NCBI GenBank assembly: GCA_018417955.1 | Contig: JACTVC010000049.1 | Location: forward strand, 96,828 to 160,827 | Direction: 5' to 3' | Origin: Laccaria trichodermophora | Lineage: Eukaryota; Basidiomycota; Agaricomycetes; Agaricales; Hydnangiaceae | DNA length: 64,000 nt | In this document: one piece after another, positions 32,041-44,686 of the stretch | Layout of the letters: each line of letters opens with the position of its first letter | How positions within the stretch are numbered: the stretch's first letter is position 1 | Program-made: the position numbers and the translations under genes | The notes under the pieces: generated by a model | Database searches by the model: none | Told to the model about the DNA's origin: nothing | The model's input: the letters and a program-made list of their open reading frames with translations, nothing else

Positions 32041-33393
32041 ATCGTTTGCCCGGAGCGGAAGAGAACTATGTTTCCACTTCGATGACTTTTGAATTGAGAG
32101 TTGATTGAGAGCGTCACAAATTTCAACTCCAGTTTGTGTTTATTTATAAAGGACTGTGGTAGCCACACATCCAAATAAACTCTGTAGCGCCGCAGCTGCA
32201 GCGATCACATATAAAGGAAATAAATTGATCTTGGGCTATTTTGGGATCGTTTATTGGCTGCTCGTAACCGCTTCTCTCCTCGCCGCCAACGCAAATTGAT
32301 GAAGCTCCTTTCTCTGGTTTCACGATGATGGACACCAAACAAATGCAACAGCACTACAAATTGTACAAGTACAAACAGGCGTAACGTTACACGTATCCCA
32401 CGAACCTTATGCAACCTCGCTTGCAACCCAACCGCAACCCTTACACACGAGGAGAAGGAAGCCGATCAACTGTAGTATGTGGCCACGCAAGTTGGGCTCC
32501 AAAAGTAAGCAGCTGTTTACTGCGAGATCAATGTAAGTATTTCGACCACAGGTTTGACGATGCAGTGAGCAACCTGCTTGAATTGGCCATCGAAACGATG
32601 ACTCTTCCGATGGATAAGTTCGAATTCCGGCAGAGAGATGATGATGGCGTTTGGCTTGGTAGGCATTAACTCTTCAGTGTTTGATTGCAACTGATACGCA
32701 GATCTACAGGTGCAAAGAAGCTTGAATAAGTTCCACTGCGGTAAACGCGTTTGGAGAACAAGATACGGTGGAACTCTTTGTGGATAAAAATGCCGCGGGC
32801 GCCTTTGTGTGACCGATACACACACAACTAACGTCCTCATGGCCTCATCTACGGATTCCAGGCCTTCACGGTTTAACTTTTAAACACCACGCAGGCTAAG
32901 TCACGTGTAAGTAGTAAATGTTGACAATGACAGTTCCCCAGTGCTTGGTCACCGCAGCCACGGCAAGATATGTTCGCAGTCACCGACGTCATCTCTGGCC
33001 GCAACAAGTTCCTCCGATCCATCCGGATAAAAAATTTCTGATTCCCGGACTTGTCGGCAACCGGAACGCTGGAGCCCAACGGAGAGACAGACGTTTCTTC
33101 TGGCGAGGTATATAAGTAACCACTACCTTCAAGGAATGTGGAATCCACTTCCTAGTTGAAAGCACGACCACGAATTTCACCAAATGACATGTGAGTCGAA
33201 CATTTTGAGTTAAAAGGGCGAACATACCAACGCTTATTCATCGAGAAAAAAACGAGTCAGAAGGCTGTTGCCTGTGGGTACACAGGATTCTTATGGGGAT
33301 CGGCTTGGTGACTTCCGGAAGGAACTAGCAAATGAAAATTTCCCCCTATAAAACTGGTCGAAGGGGTGCGCAAATCCGCAAAACATCGACATC
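32041..33393. other. Intergenic or unassigned
   Basis: Short frames only, for example 32409-32669 on the plus strand, with no recognisable motif or splice structure. The last few hundred bases are the likely promoter of the transcription factor gene that follows. Confidence 0.4.
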
Positions 33394-35338
33394 ATGAGTG
33401 GAGAGAACCGTCAATTCCGGGGCGGGACTAGTCACCTCTCCAAGGCTACGTCATGTATCCCATGTCGTAGGGGGAAAACAGTGCGCTTTCCCCATCCCCC
33501 TCACCCTTACTTCGAGCTAACGTAACTATCATCTTTAGAAGTGTGACAGAGCCCGCCCTGCATGCGAACAATGTATAACTCACGATCGGTCCGAAGATTG
33601 TCAATATGAAGAGACCAACGTGCCCACACAAACAGAAATTCTCGAGGAACAGATTACACGCCTCGAGGCACGAATTCGCCAACTCAAAAAAACGCCAAAT
33701 TCACAGGCCTCTCTTACTTTGAGCGACCCTTATGCGAGTCGTCAAATATCTATTCTCCCGCAAAGTCCCGAGCACGATGAACCGATTCCTCCCACACTTG
33801 AACAGCTGTGAGTAAATCGCAACTTAATCTAAGAGATATCGCCTCACCATAATGTATAGATTGAATAGTTTTCTGCCTTACTCGTCAGAATTAGGGTTCT
33901 TTCTCAACGCAGCGCGATTTAAATCCGCGATGCTCCTTGCCCTTCCCATCGGTCATCCGTCACGACCTGCGCCTCCTCTAATCTACGCTGTCTCTCTCTG
34001 CGGAATTTACATCTCCCGTCAGGCCAATAGTGATATACTAGAGGAGAGATACCGCAGACTAGCTGTCGAAGCAACATACTCAAACCTCTCAGGAAGTCAC
34101 CCGCTTGAAATGATACACGGGATTCAAGCAGAGGTGCTCCTCGCATACTACTTCATCGCCAATTCTCGTTATCCAGAAGCACGATATCACATCACCGCTG
34201 CAGTTTCGATGTCCATTTACGCCGGGCTTCACAAAATCGGCCCTGCAACAACAACAGTCTTACTGCCTCCACAGGACAGTGTAGAGGCAGGGGAACGCAT
34301 TATCGGAATGTGGAGCGTTTTGATCTTGGATAGGTCATTCGCCAACAGCCTTGGCGAAGCCCCGCAGATGATCTTTCCATCTGATGACCCATCCTCTCAA
34401 TTTGTAACTCCATGGCCGTTAGATATGGGAGAATACGCGCAGGTGCGATGCTTTTATTTTATTGATCCGTCCCAAAGTAAATCGTCGATTCTCTCTCTTT
34501 TTTTTGAGGGCCATTTCCGGCCTAATGTGATAGCGAAAAGCACGATATTGGATTTTTTAAATGGACAAACGCCGCCCAACAGCGACAAATCCCCGTTGGC
34601 CATGCACGCCAAAGCAGTATTGTTGTGGGAAAAGGTTGCAGAAATGGTTCGCAATTCTGACCGTGGTGAGCATGCACGAAGATCAATATCTAAAAATAAA
34701 TTGACTGTTCAAGTATGAACCAGGAATGGAACCTTCCGATTCTTCCGCATTCTTCACGGCTTTTGCAATCCTCGACGCCCAAATACAGCACCTCCAGGCC
34801 TCTTTGCCGCCCCTTGCATTCATACCAAGTATCCGCAAACCGGAGCATGTAAGAAAGCTTGTGGTGTGTCACAGCATCCTCCACACTTGCCTGATCAGAT
34901 TACACGCCCTCTTCGCAGAGAGCAACGATCGTTCGAAGCGCAAGCGGTTAGACGCGTCCCAGGGCGTGTTGGAGGCGATACTGATGCTTGTCCATGGCAA
35001 TAATCAATACCTCAACCCTACTATAGCGGTAACGTCAAACGTCAATCACTTCTCCTCCTGCTCATCCTTTTTTTTTCTCCTACCAAAGTACATTTGGCTA
35101 GAGGCAGCACAGATCATGATAAACGAGGTAAAATCGTTGCGATCCCATGCAAAATGGGACGATTCCTCTGAAAGAGCCAGGTCGAATTTAATAGAGCGTG
35201 TGCTGACTGCAATACAGCCCTTCGCCAGCCATGGCTCACTGATGAGTACGTGATAAAAATTATGTTTTGGAAATCTAATTGTATATTCTTGCAGGAAATG
35301 CTGTGAAGGAAATGGAGGACATGTACTATGCGGGATGA
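33394..35338 (+). CDS. Zn2Cys6 fungal transcription factor
   Basis: Seven exons (33394-33480, 33539-33807, 33860-34442, 34509-34665, 34724-35028, 35089-35245, 35295-35338) join in phase to 533 residues. The binuclear zinc cluster CIPCRRGKTKCDRARPAC...C spans the first intron, which falls between Thr and Lys. It is followed by a leucine-heptad linker (LEEQITRLEARIRQLKK). The central region (LGFFLNAARFKSAML, AEVLLAYYFIANSRYPEAR, ERIIGMWSVLILDRSFA) matches the fungal-specific regulator domain. It is a nuclear DNA-binding regulator, target unknown. It has no clustered biosynthetic neighbours; the nearest gene is a membrane protein on the other strand. Confidence 0.85.
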
Positions 35339-36142
35339 CGGGATGGTTACCTTTCGGACAACCAAATCAACATGATCATTCTGATCGTACAGCTATTGCT
35401 GCCATAGCGCGGGTTTCGGAATTTCCTGCTTTCTTATATCTGTAGATTAATTTCTCAAGGTCCATCGTCGTGAACCTTTAATCACAGTAGCTGACCAGAT
35501 AATAATCCTTACAATTTCTTTGTTAATACATCGTTAGAACAGAACCTGCGTGCGGGGATCAAGTAGAGTTTGGACAACAAAACCGGCGAACTTTGCAAGG
35601 GCGGCTCTGTTGAATGAGGGCCAGCTGTCCGTCAGCCTCGTGAGACTATCTCTAAGTTAAGACCGCTCCGGAATACATCTATCCACACTGGCATCTATCT
35701 GTCTGAGAGTGTAATTCTTATACTAGGTAAAGCGGCCGGGAACAACGCTGTGCGAAGTTCAAGCGGTCCTCTTTTGAGTCCTAAAAAAATTGATAGGGCG
35801 TTGTATATCTCAGGTCACCGGTCACCTCTCTCATTATTGTTTTGCCGAGGGAGTACTCACGTAGACTCACGTTGATGAAAAATGTCCTAACGTAGTAACG
35901 TTGTTATTGGGTGGTCCCTTTGTCTTGATAAGAGGAAAAGAAATCTCCAGGTCGATCAAAGCACGAAGCATCATCCTCCCTTCCCTTGTGTCTACAAACA
36001 CGAGCCATAGTTGCTTCCATGTATGTATCATTCATTTCCTAATCCTAAATATATGTACTCTACTTGATATGTGTATATGTGAGTCCCGTGTCGCCATGCG
36101 AGAAATTAGTATGGTCTATCGTTAGTTTATCACATCCGAGCT
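35339..36142. other. Intergenic between convergent genes
   Basis: No supported frame. It would hold the 3' ends of the transcription factor gene and the DUF3533 gene. Confidence 0.4.
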
Positions 36143-38006
36143 TCAAACTTCAGAATTTTCACGCGCCACCTTTAAATCCTCCGCACGCTCTTCCCTCCGT
36201 CTGGCAAACCATTGAATCAACGGCAATGTTATGCATGAGATCGCAATCCACACAAGCAAAATACCAAAGTGCATTCCAACTAGAAAAACAGTTTTATTAA
36301 CTTCGAAAGGTAAGAGGACGACAGATACGACAAACCTTCGTTTTTAGTACCAAATATGATAGTCCTCATTGCGCGTGAGATGTTATAGAAAGGTGCTGCG
36401 TATCCGTAATGGAATATCCGCGGTAGCACTTCTATGGGGTAAATGCAGACGGAAATGTTCGCTAGAGGTCCGGTTAAAACATGTCCCAGAGTAGAATGGA
36501 GGAAACGTACTGATTATCCATGTAATCATGAAAAAGGGTATAAATTTTACCGTCAGCAGCGTGACTAGCGATTCCAGAGCGAGACCGCTGTCAGAGAGCG
36601 TAAGTAATGTGCGTGGGAAGAAGAGGGAGAAGCGTACACAGAAAGCATCCCGACGTAGCTGAGCATCCAGAACAGAATGAATCCCGCGTGACCGAATCTA
36701 ATAAAATAAATAAGCTCAAACCAAGGAGATTATAGAGAAGTACTTACTTGCGAGACATGGGTAAGTGGAAAGCGGCGTTAAGAAGAGAGTAGAAAAGCTT
36801 GAAGTGGCGGTAAGAACAATAGAATATGAGACGATAGGCATACGAACTGATAGGAAAAAGTAGGCTCCAAAAGAGGATGCGAAGCGTAGGAGAATAAGAT
36901 TCCGTAGTGAGAGGCTCTTGTTCAAGCCTGATATCTCGCGCGCGGTGAGCGTTATCATCTGTCACGACGTGATTAGCTTGCATGAGAAGAGCGTGAGGAT
37001 ACGGCGTACAACGACGAAGAATGACAGAATAAGTTGGTATAACAAGCCGACGAAGGTAGCAGCGGTAGCTCTGGGTTAACTAATGAGCAAGCGGAGAGAG
37101 GAGGATGAACGTATGACGAACACTGGGACGTCGAAAGGGACGATATTGTCAACTGTGTAAGAAATTGGCGTTGTGATCGTTTGCGGAGACGTTGTCATCA
37201 GGGCAGAGAGTGTCGACGTGTTGGCAACGCTTTGTGATATTTGCAAGGCAAAAGAGGCGGAGATGACAGTCAAAGAAGTTTCTACGGATGGCAGGATAAT
37301 GTTTCGGCTAGGAAAACGACTGAATTAAATGCAGATGGAGAACATAAGCGACGTACAAAGCATTCTCGCTACGCGCCTCTACAGCGTATACTGTGATTGC
37401 TTCGGACCCATCGTAAGTGGAATTCGGTAAAGTTAGTGCGGCGTTCAGTTTTGCGCTCGCTCCGGGATGAACTAGCAGGGGTCAGCCGATGACTCGAATT
37501 AGAAAACGAAAATACTAAACTGGCGACGGCAACCCAGGTGTGCTCCTCCCTTACCAGGATCGCTAGCTCATCTAAGCCACCAGCAACCTGAGAAGCCGGG
37601 ATTACGCTCCAAGTGACCTTTGACGGTCCCACGTTCGAGCCCAGTGACTGAGCTACTTGCTGTCCCACTATCCCGCCGTCGAAATCCTGATGGCAGTTAG
37701 TTTCAGTCTCAAACCGGGAAGTTTCAAACGCACCACCACCCATCCATGAAGATTATGAGCCGGTATTTTCCAGAGGGAACCCCAATAAATGGAAAATACT
37801 GAAAAGATCAAGACGACAATGAGAGACGTGGCGCCCAGGACAATCTTCAAGTAAATCGATCGCGCTGTAGATAGACTGGGACGACGTGCTTCCTCAACAG
37901 ACGCGTCCAATATCGATGGTGACACCATAGTCGCTTGTTTTTCAGAGTCCAGGATCGACACGTTGCTTGACCTGCGGGGAGTAGAGTGCTCTGAGTGTGA
38001 TCCCAT
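36143..38006 (-). CDS. DUF3533/SNG1-like multi-pass membrane protein
   Basis: A minus-strand multi-exon gene. Exon 1 (from 38006) has a polar N-terminus, then a membrane helix (LGATSLIVVLIFSVFSIYWG) and SLWKIPAHNLHGWVV. The next exons give DFDGGIVGQQVAQSLG, VTWSVIPASQVAGGLDELA, EEHTWVAVA and then the YDGSEAITVYAVEARSENAL block, all typical of the DUF3533 (SNG1-like) family. The 3' exons encode further helices, including FGILLVWIAISCITLPLIQW, and an Arg/Glu-rich tail ending at TGA 36145-36143. Yeast SNG1 confers nitrosoguanidine resistance and influences membrane lipid asymmetry; transfer of that role here is inference. Middle exon borders were not all fixed. Confidence 0.7.
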
Positions 38007-38617
38007 GGTCGACAGTAGAGTCTGAGGAGGTTTTGTGAAATGTCATCGAGGTCAACGAGGCGAGTTTTATAATCCACCCAGGTCCCAATCCACATGTGCG
38101 CATGTCAGGGGCGGGTGCGGAAAACATTCCAACCGCAACCGTCATCTAATTTGTATGACAAAGCCACCATCCACCAGCCAATCAGGGCGCGAGAAAATCA
38201 GAATTCAAATCATGCGGCTTGGTTCGCCGATCCCCGAGGGATTAGTATAAACGTTACCAATCTTTCCAAGTCACCTTTCCGCTTTGGCATGAAGACAACA
38301 TATGTCCTTTTGTAACATTTGTAACATGAAGACTTCAAGCGCTCGTCTTGAGTCTTTGCAATTCTAGATGAACAAATCAAACCCCGACAACCACTTTGAA
38401 CCAGGCTATGTTGGCAGGCTGCGATGTTCTACTTAGTCTTCAAGACCCCGTACTGTTCTCCTCCAACCTGCCTTTCGTCATGATACCCAACTGGCTTCTT
38501 CTTCAAGCTTCAATTGTGCATGGGCGCTAGTCAGGACGAAGTTAGCGCGTGACTGTGTGATATTTATTTGCTCAGCTAGACAACACGTCTAATCAGTAAC
38601 ATCGCTTTACTCCAATC

Positions 38618-39551
38618 ATGTCGACATCCTCTTTGGATCTACGCGCCACTTATTCAACCACTCCAGGAAATGAGATTAGCTCAGAAACCTTGCAGAGCTG
38701 CTCTACTCTGTACAATGAAAACTACGGAGTCTGGGCACCTCATAGCAAAGCCTTGCACAGATTTTCCGTTCCAGGTAAGCCCCCGTGAAATGACGCGCCG
38801 GCAATGACGATGGAGGACAATTTTGTTTATCCCAGGTGGCAGAGTCAAACTCCCCCCGACGAGGCTCAAGGAAGAGCTTCTCAGTGATCCCGATCGTACG
38901 ATATTGGTCACTTGCCACCTAGACGGACTCCTCATTGGACATGCATTCGCTACCTCCTGGGATTGCGGCCAAGGTATGGTCTAGCTTTCGGAAAGATAAA
39001 GAGTGTTTTGATTGGCGAAAAGATGTTGTTGGATGGGTCACCCAACTTGTCGTCCTTGAGAAGCACCGCCGGAAAGGAATCGCAACCAAATTGCTACACC
39101 ATCTCAAGGTGGACAAATGGTACGCGGGGATCACGGTTCTAGGTATTGCATCGTCACATCCGGTATCGTGTAAAGCTCTTGCGAATCTCGCTGGTAAAAG
39201 CTGGTTAAAATTACTACCCTACCTGTCTTAATGAAACGTCTCACAGGAATACCGTTGGGGGATATTGACACAAACTTTATAGCCCAAAACGCAACAAGAG
39301 TTTTGGGTTCAAGTTCTGTCAGCTACTTGAAGACTTCCGAGCCTCGAGGGTCCTTATTTCAAAATGAATCTGAATCTGATGTAGTCTCGTCCATTGCGAC
39401 AAGATTTCCTATCAATCATGCTGAGCCTCTGGCTGTCCTCGAGAAGTTCGTGTCGGAGGGATGTTGGAGGCTGGGGAATTTGAAAGAGAACGATGAATTC
39501 TTGGTAATAGTGCCCATCGCAGTAGATCCGCGTCTCTTACCGATAGGTTGA
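38618..39551 (+). CDS. GNAT-family N-acetyltransferase
   Basis: Exons 38618-38774, 38836-38973, 39023-39193 and 39247-39551 join in phase to 256 residues. Acetyl-CoA binding motif A is visible as WVTQLVVLEKHRRKGIATKLL (R-x-x-G-I/A core HRRKGIA), preceded by LLIGHAFATSWD. The third intron separates LANLAG from IPLGDIDTNFI. The C-terminal half is similar to small fungal GNAT proteins of unknown substrate. The 49-bp second intron ends in AAAAG, a weak acceptor; without it a stop appears within two codons. Confidence 0.75.
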
Positions 39552-39730
39552 ATACCACGACTTGAATGAATATAGAGTTTTGTTACCTTTATGAAGAAAC
39601 TTGGTTGACAAGATCAAAATGTGCTGAATACAGACTTCGCGAAGTGAAGAGGTCTCGCATACACAATACCAAATCAGCTTCTATCCAAGGAACGAGGAAA
39701 AAGATGGATCAAAAGGCTTATCCAAGTTAA

Positions 39731-39828
39731 TTCGGGTACGGGGAATCGAACCCCGAGCTGCCGCGCACAAGAAATTATGAGAGGGGAAATCATGAGAGGC
39801 GGCAATGTTAACCGTTACACTTGGAGTT
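39731..39828 (-). pseudogene. tRNA-Glu (CTC)-like gene with intron and mismatched acceptor stem
   Basis: On the minus strand the D-arm 'gtgtaacggttaacat', an anticodon stem GCCGC/GCGGC with loop CTCTCA (anticodon CTC), a ~28-nt intron and a perfect T-arm CGGGG-TTCGATT-CCCCG are clear. The 3' acceptor strand is TACCCGA, but the 5' strand is AACTCCA and cannot pair; a TCGGGTA-like start would be expected. The 5' end looks replaced, so the gene is probably dead. Confidence 0.6.
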
Positions 39829-41512
39829 TAACGGACAGACTTCCACATTGCTCAAAACTCGTCATGTCCATTCAAAAACCCTGTACCATGTACGTCACCA
39901 GGGCTCATGCATGATATTTCCCCACGGACCCTAAGTACTACTCAAGCGTGAGAACCTGACCGTTCTTCCTCCGACCAACCTGGATCCAACGCAATCTCTC
40001 CTTTTGCAGGGTTATTTGAGTTACAGCATGCATTGGCACTAAAAGAAGGTAAGCTCTCGGACTCTCTACCTTGCAGGTCTAGTTCGTTCATTGCTCACGG
40101 TAATGGCTTCAAGTCAACTTCAAGTACCGGAAAGGTTGCTTGCAAGCCACAGTCGATTCTCAACGAAGATTCGTGAGCATACATTGTGGCGACAATTCCA
40201 TTCGACCAAGAGACATACGGAGACCACGAGCTGACGGGCGTTTCGAGTTCCTTGATGCTTCGTCACAATGATGGGTCGCAACGGTTAAGGCCGCTTAAAA
40301 CTGCATCACCTCGAAGCGCGACATTGCGAAATCATCTATCTCACCCCCACAAGTTCCTGTTAGGCTTTCCCGGCTACGGACCGGATGTATCTTCTTCTTC
40401 ATGACCAAAGACGTTGTTGACATAAATTCGGAACGACTTCTTGGACCTCAGCTTTCTCAAGGTCCACGTCTCACGTTTTGTGGCATGTTCGCCGTACGTA
40501 TTATACTTTTGCTTTGCTTCAACCCTGTCCAAGTTACCCACCCCAAACTTTTGTCACGTCGTGAATGCAAACAATCAAGTTATTATAACATAAATTGGAC
40601 CGTTCTACGAGCAAGCCTTAGGTGAGTTCAATGTCTCGAAAATCATGACCAACCTTTTGCATTGATTTTTCTAAGGACAAAAGGGTAGTTACTTCGTACT
40701 CACGGTATGGAGCGACACACGGCGATTCTTACCCACCACCGTGAGCATCTTCTAACCTTCTTTTTCTTCAGATTACTAGAGTGCGGCAGTCCTAGCGTTC
40801 CAAGATCCCGTCTCAACCAAGTCTCAACTTCAGCAGGAAAATCAAGGAATAGAAATCCGTGTTCCACCATTCACGAATTCGTGAACTTCATTTTGGATTC
40901 TAGATTGGGTTTTAACAAATTTCCTGTTCATTTTCTCAGTAAGTTACAGAGTTCTCAGATCGATGATTGCGCTGATCAAGGGTCAACAGGTCTCCACTCT
41001 CATCGATGACTGCGGACAGGTGCGGACCCGACCAAGCTAAAATGATGTGCTGAGATGACGCTTCTCCAATTCTACATGCTCAAGTCCTGCTATTCGTGAA
41101 CGACTGTGGAAGTGTTTATGACGTCATCTCGAAAGTTCCGTCGGAAGGCAGTTGAATTTGAGAAGGATTATACCAGACAAAGTGAGCTATAAATGCACGG
41201 AGATACCTATATATCTGCACACTCACATTTACAGTCTTGGCATCAATATTGGATGTTACAGACTTTGATATCGATCGATCCTCCGAGGTAAGTTGTGATT
41301 TGGAGCTTTATCTGAACGTTGAGCCTCAGTAGTACAATACAGGCCTTTGAACCCCGCGCTTCATTAGTGTTATCGTCCCTTTTAAACCCTAATTGCTCCA
41401 AACCTCTCAGAGTTGCATCACCCAACGGACAGATGTTATAAAATGGCCCAGGTATCCCCCATCACCAACTCATCAAGGCTCAATGTCCCCTCGCTCGTCA
41501 AAACCCAGACCA
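39829..41512. other. Intergenic or unassigned
   Basis: Several short plus-strand frames (40.4-41.0 kb) contain possible introns but no familiar motif, signal peptide or domain. Nothing can be supported. Confidence 0.35.
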
Positions 41513-41941
41513 ATGAACATTCATCGCACGGTCGTCATATTTGCCTTGGCAGCTACCCAACTTGCTAATTGCGTCCCCGTAAAACCCTCTCTCCCTCTTC
41601 CGTCCGAAGTCCCTTTCGTTATAGATGCCGATTATTACTATGGTCCACAACCCACCCAACCCCCGCAGGAGGTTCCTGCACCGAACTTTTCCAGAGAACC
41701 CCTGAAATACCTACCTTCCTCACCTCAACCTGACGCCCCACGCAGATTGGTACATATGGATCGAATATTTTCTTATTGAAGTGTTTTCTTACCCCTTTGC
41801 TTGTAGCCTTCTTCAGTGTCTCCTGCTGCCACACCCGTTGACGGCCCAATCGCAAGTTATCGTTTAGTTTCCTTTCCTGAATCCTTTCCAAGTTCCGTTG
41901 AACATCAGATCCCCTTGATTGCGATCAATCGTCAATCCTGA
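41513..41941 (+). CDS. Small secreted proline-rich protein
   Basis: Exons 41513-41749 and 41807-41941 join in phase across a 57-bp intron (GTACAT donor, TTGTAG acceptor) to 123 residues. MNIHRTVVIFALAATQLANC is a signal peptide. The mature protein is Pro/Ser-rich (DADYYYGPQPTQPPQEV) and has no cysteine pairs. An upstream in-frame ATG exists at about 41482, but the chosen start places the signal sequence at the N-terminus. Function unknown. Confidence 0.55.
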
Positions 41942-42241
41942 GCACTCGGCCGCTCAACCCCGATACTTGGAGAATCTAGGCTAGAGATTAATCTTAATAA
42001 ACGGTGTTGCTTTTTTATTGGCAAAAAGCTCTACAAAACAGTGAATTTACACCTTTCGACATCTCGGAAGCATCCAAGGACCAAGATTGGGACTCTAAAC
42101 TCGTTCGGGCAGAGCGTGACAAGTCGAAGGCTCGCGTCTTGAGGTGTATGGCACGGGGCATCGGGAATCCGTTTGCAAACCACTGGCGCTAAAACGCTCA
42201 AATAAAAGAGATACATAGGACCAGCAAGTGAGAAAGAAAGA

Positions 42242-44169
42242 TCAAGGCACTTCAGTATACCCAATGCCTGGATGATCTTTTGCCCAAGCAAGCGTCTCTT
42301 CAACCCATGATTCCATACCTTCCGAAGCCCAGTTGCCAACCCTAAAACACAGCCGATCGCTTAGCTCCCTGAAAGGCTTTCCAAGCTCATATAGCACATT
42401 CCATTGCTCATTGCCGACTTTATCCATAAAAATCGAACGTAAGGCTTGTCTTGTCGCCTCGTCGCCTCCTTCATACGTCGCCTCTGGATCTTCAGGATGC
42501 TGTAGTAACCACCGTGGAAGAAGCGCGCATTCCCACAAAGGCGCGATCGTGGTTCCTTCGAAGTCAATCAATCCGATTACGTGACCAGTGGTTTCGTCGA
42601 TCTGTTATCATGATCAAGAGTAGGCTCCAAAGGGAGAGACGTGGACATACCATGATGTTTGAAAGTCGAAAATCGTCAAGTCGCAGCGAAAAGGGCTTGG
42701 GGGATAAATTTTCCGGGTCGTCTATTTCAACGTTTCCTGGATACACGGCACACAGATCCAGAGTCTTCCGCAGAATACGTTGTCCATCTTCAAGGCGGTG
42801 TATATCTTCATTAAATTCATGTAGTGCAATAGAGCGGTGCTGAGAGATAAATTGTAGCTCCGCGTGGACGGAACTCTGGAGATATTCGGTAGTAGTCGAG
42901 AAGGGGCCACGGTATGTAGCGCAAGGGGGCCCCGGGATTTCAGAAACAACACGGGGTAGATTTTTTTTTGTAAGCCGTCCGTGACGTCCCCCCCCCATCG
43001 CTCCTTCTAAATAAGGTATGTTTTCGTCCAAAAAGGGTATGTTTTTCCCACCGCTCCTTTGAAGAAATTTCCGGCTGGTGGGCCGTGAACGCGTGAACCT
43101 TAAAATGAATCACTGCTCCCTTTTCAGGTGTACAAATCCAGCTTTTTTTTTACATTTACTTTTGCCATTCAAGTCCGAGCTGAGCAAGAAAACTGGGAGG
43201 GACGACAGATTTTTCATTTCCCTTACACACCGACTTCCATTGTAAGTTATCAACCATTCAACTGCATTGGAGGTGCCGCTCATGCATCTAGCATTGCTAC
43301 AGGGCCCCGAATATAGATTTTCGAAGCTTATATATCAAATTTTTTTAAGGCCTGCCAGAGGTCCCCCCCCCACCTACCTCGGGTCACGGGTCGACATCCC
43401 GGGGCCCCCTTGATGTAGCGTCGGGTGAAAAGGCCTGGGGCAAGCGAACGACACCGTCGAGGGCGCGGTAAAATGGAGTGCTGACGATAGGACCAACGAC
43501 AATTTCATCCGAAGAAATATAGAGGGAGCCCGCGGTTTCGAAACGAAGGGCAAAAATGGCCATGAGATGTTCGGCGACTTCGAGAACTACGCGTTCCTTC
43601 GCTTTCATCGGAAGATTGTCCCATACGTTGCTAGCAGAAATTCCTGAGAGCTTTGAGGTAAAAAATGTTAATAATGAGATTGTCTACACCTCTAGAACTC
43701 ACCTTTTCCATGATCATGTATTCCGCACCGACTGGATTAGCCGCGTCCGAATCCCATGCGAAAACTTTGGGAACCGGGATGTTCGTGTGCGTAGCCAAGT
43801 ATTTGAGGGTCGCGACCTGAAGTTCATAATATTAGAAAAACACAAACGCAAACTACATAGCCACGGCAAACCTCTGACTCCAACTTATCTCTTGGGAATG
43901 CAGGAGCCGCAACGCGGACGACTCCAACGGAAGTTCCATCGTCTTTGAAGATATCGTAGACCTGAGAACTTTCAATGCTCGTGACAACAAAAGAGTAAGG
44001 ATGGGTATCATACCTTGTGATAACCTCCTTGTTCTAATTTCTCGATAGTGCAAATTGCGTTGAAGTGGGAGTTGACAACGCCTCTCAGCTCAGTGAGGCT
44101 GAATGTGTCAGGAACTCCTTCGCCGTGATATGAAAAGGTTGATGATGCGTCGTCGGAGGTGGCTGTCAT
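42242..44169 (-). pseudogene. APH/choline-kinase-like phosphotransferase gene, interrupted by a hAT-type element
   Basis: Exon 1 (44169-44014) encodes MTATSDDASSTFSYHGEG..., followed in order by VYDIFKDDGTSVGVVRVA, HTNIPVPKVFAWDSDAANP, EYMIMEK, then LRLDDFRLSNIM (catalytic-loop-like) and HVIGLIDFEGTTIAPLWECA (metal-binding DFG-like), the order of the aminoglycoside phosphotransferase fold. Many fungal homologues exist with unknown small-molecule substrates. The frame is broken in the middle exon (after SPDAT) by the 491-bp insertion at 42922-43412; removing one copy of the 8-bp duplication with the insert restores the frame. Nothing else looks damaged. Confidence 0.75.
42922..43412. mobile_element. 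Non-autonomous hAT-type element (491 bp)
   Basis: Terminal inverted repeats CAAGGGGGCCCCGGGAT... and its complement, flanked by exact 8-bp duplications ATGTAGCG at 42914-42921 and 43413-43420. TIRs with CA...TG ends and an 8-bp duplication are hallmarks of hAT transposons. Too short to encode a transposase. It sits in a kinase exon. Confidence 0.85.
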
Positions 44170-44686
44170 TTATCGGATGTTGTAGAAGGTGATGTGTGAA
44201 TCAAAGTGTAATTGACCGAAAGAGACCGTGGAGACTCCTAATTGAAGTTAAACTTCCGGACCTAAGCACCCCTATTCAACCCCTATTTGACGCAGAAATG
44301 TTTGAGACTCGTCCTCGAATCATACCTCAAGAGGTAGGCGTTGCAAATCCAGCGGTTCACTCCCACAGATCCATCCCCCTGTACTCCGTCAATTAGGACT
44401 CCGAGTTTTTCGAAACAGAAGCATACCTCAGGCTGTATGGTTTTTAGAAGGATCATTTGGACAAATGTGTCACCACAACATTCTCAGATAGCCGGGGAAG
44501 GTACTTCTCCGAAAGCTCATCCAACACGGATGGTGATAAAGAAATGGGGGTTCGAAGAACGCAGCGTAGCACTAGAAATTCATTTGCAAGTATAGAGTCG
44601 AGCCTCGCCCATTTATCCCCAGTCGTCTACTAAACCAGTAACTGGTAATTGAGCATCCGAGGCGAAGGTCTCAATCACATTGGAAC

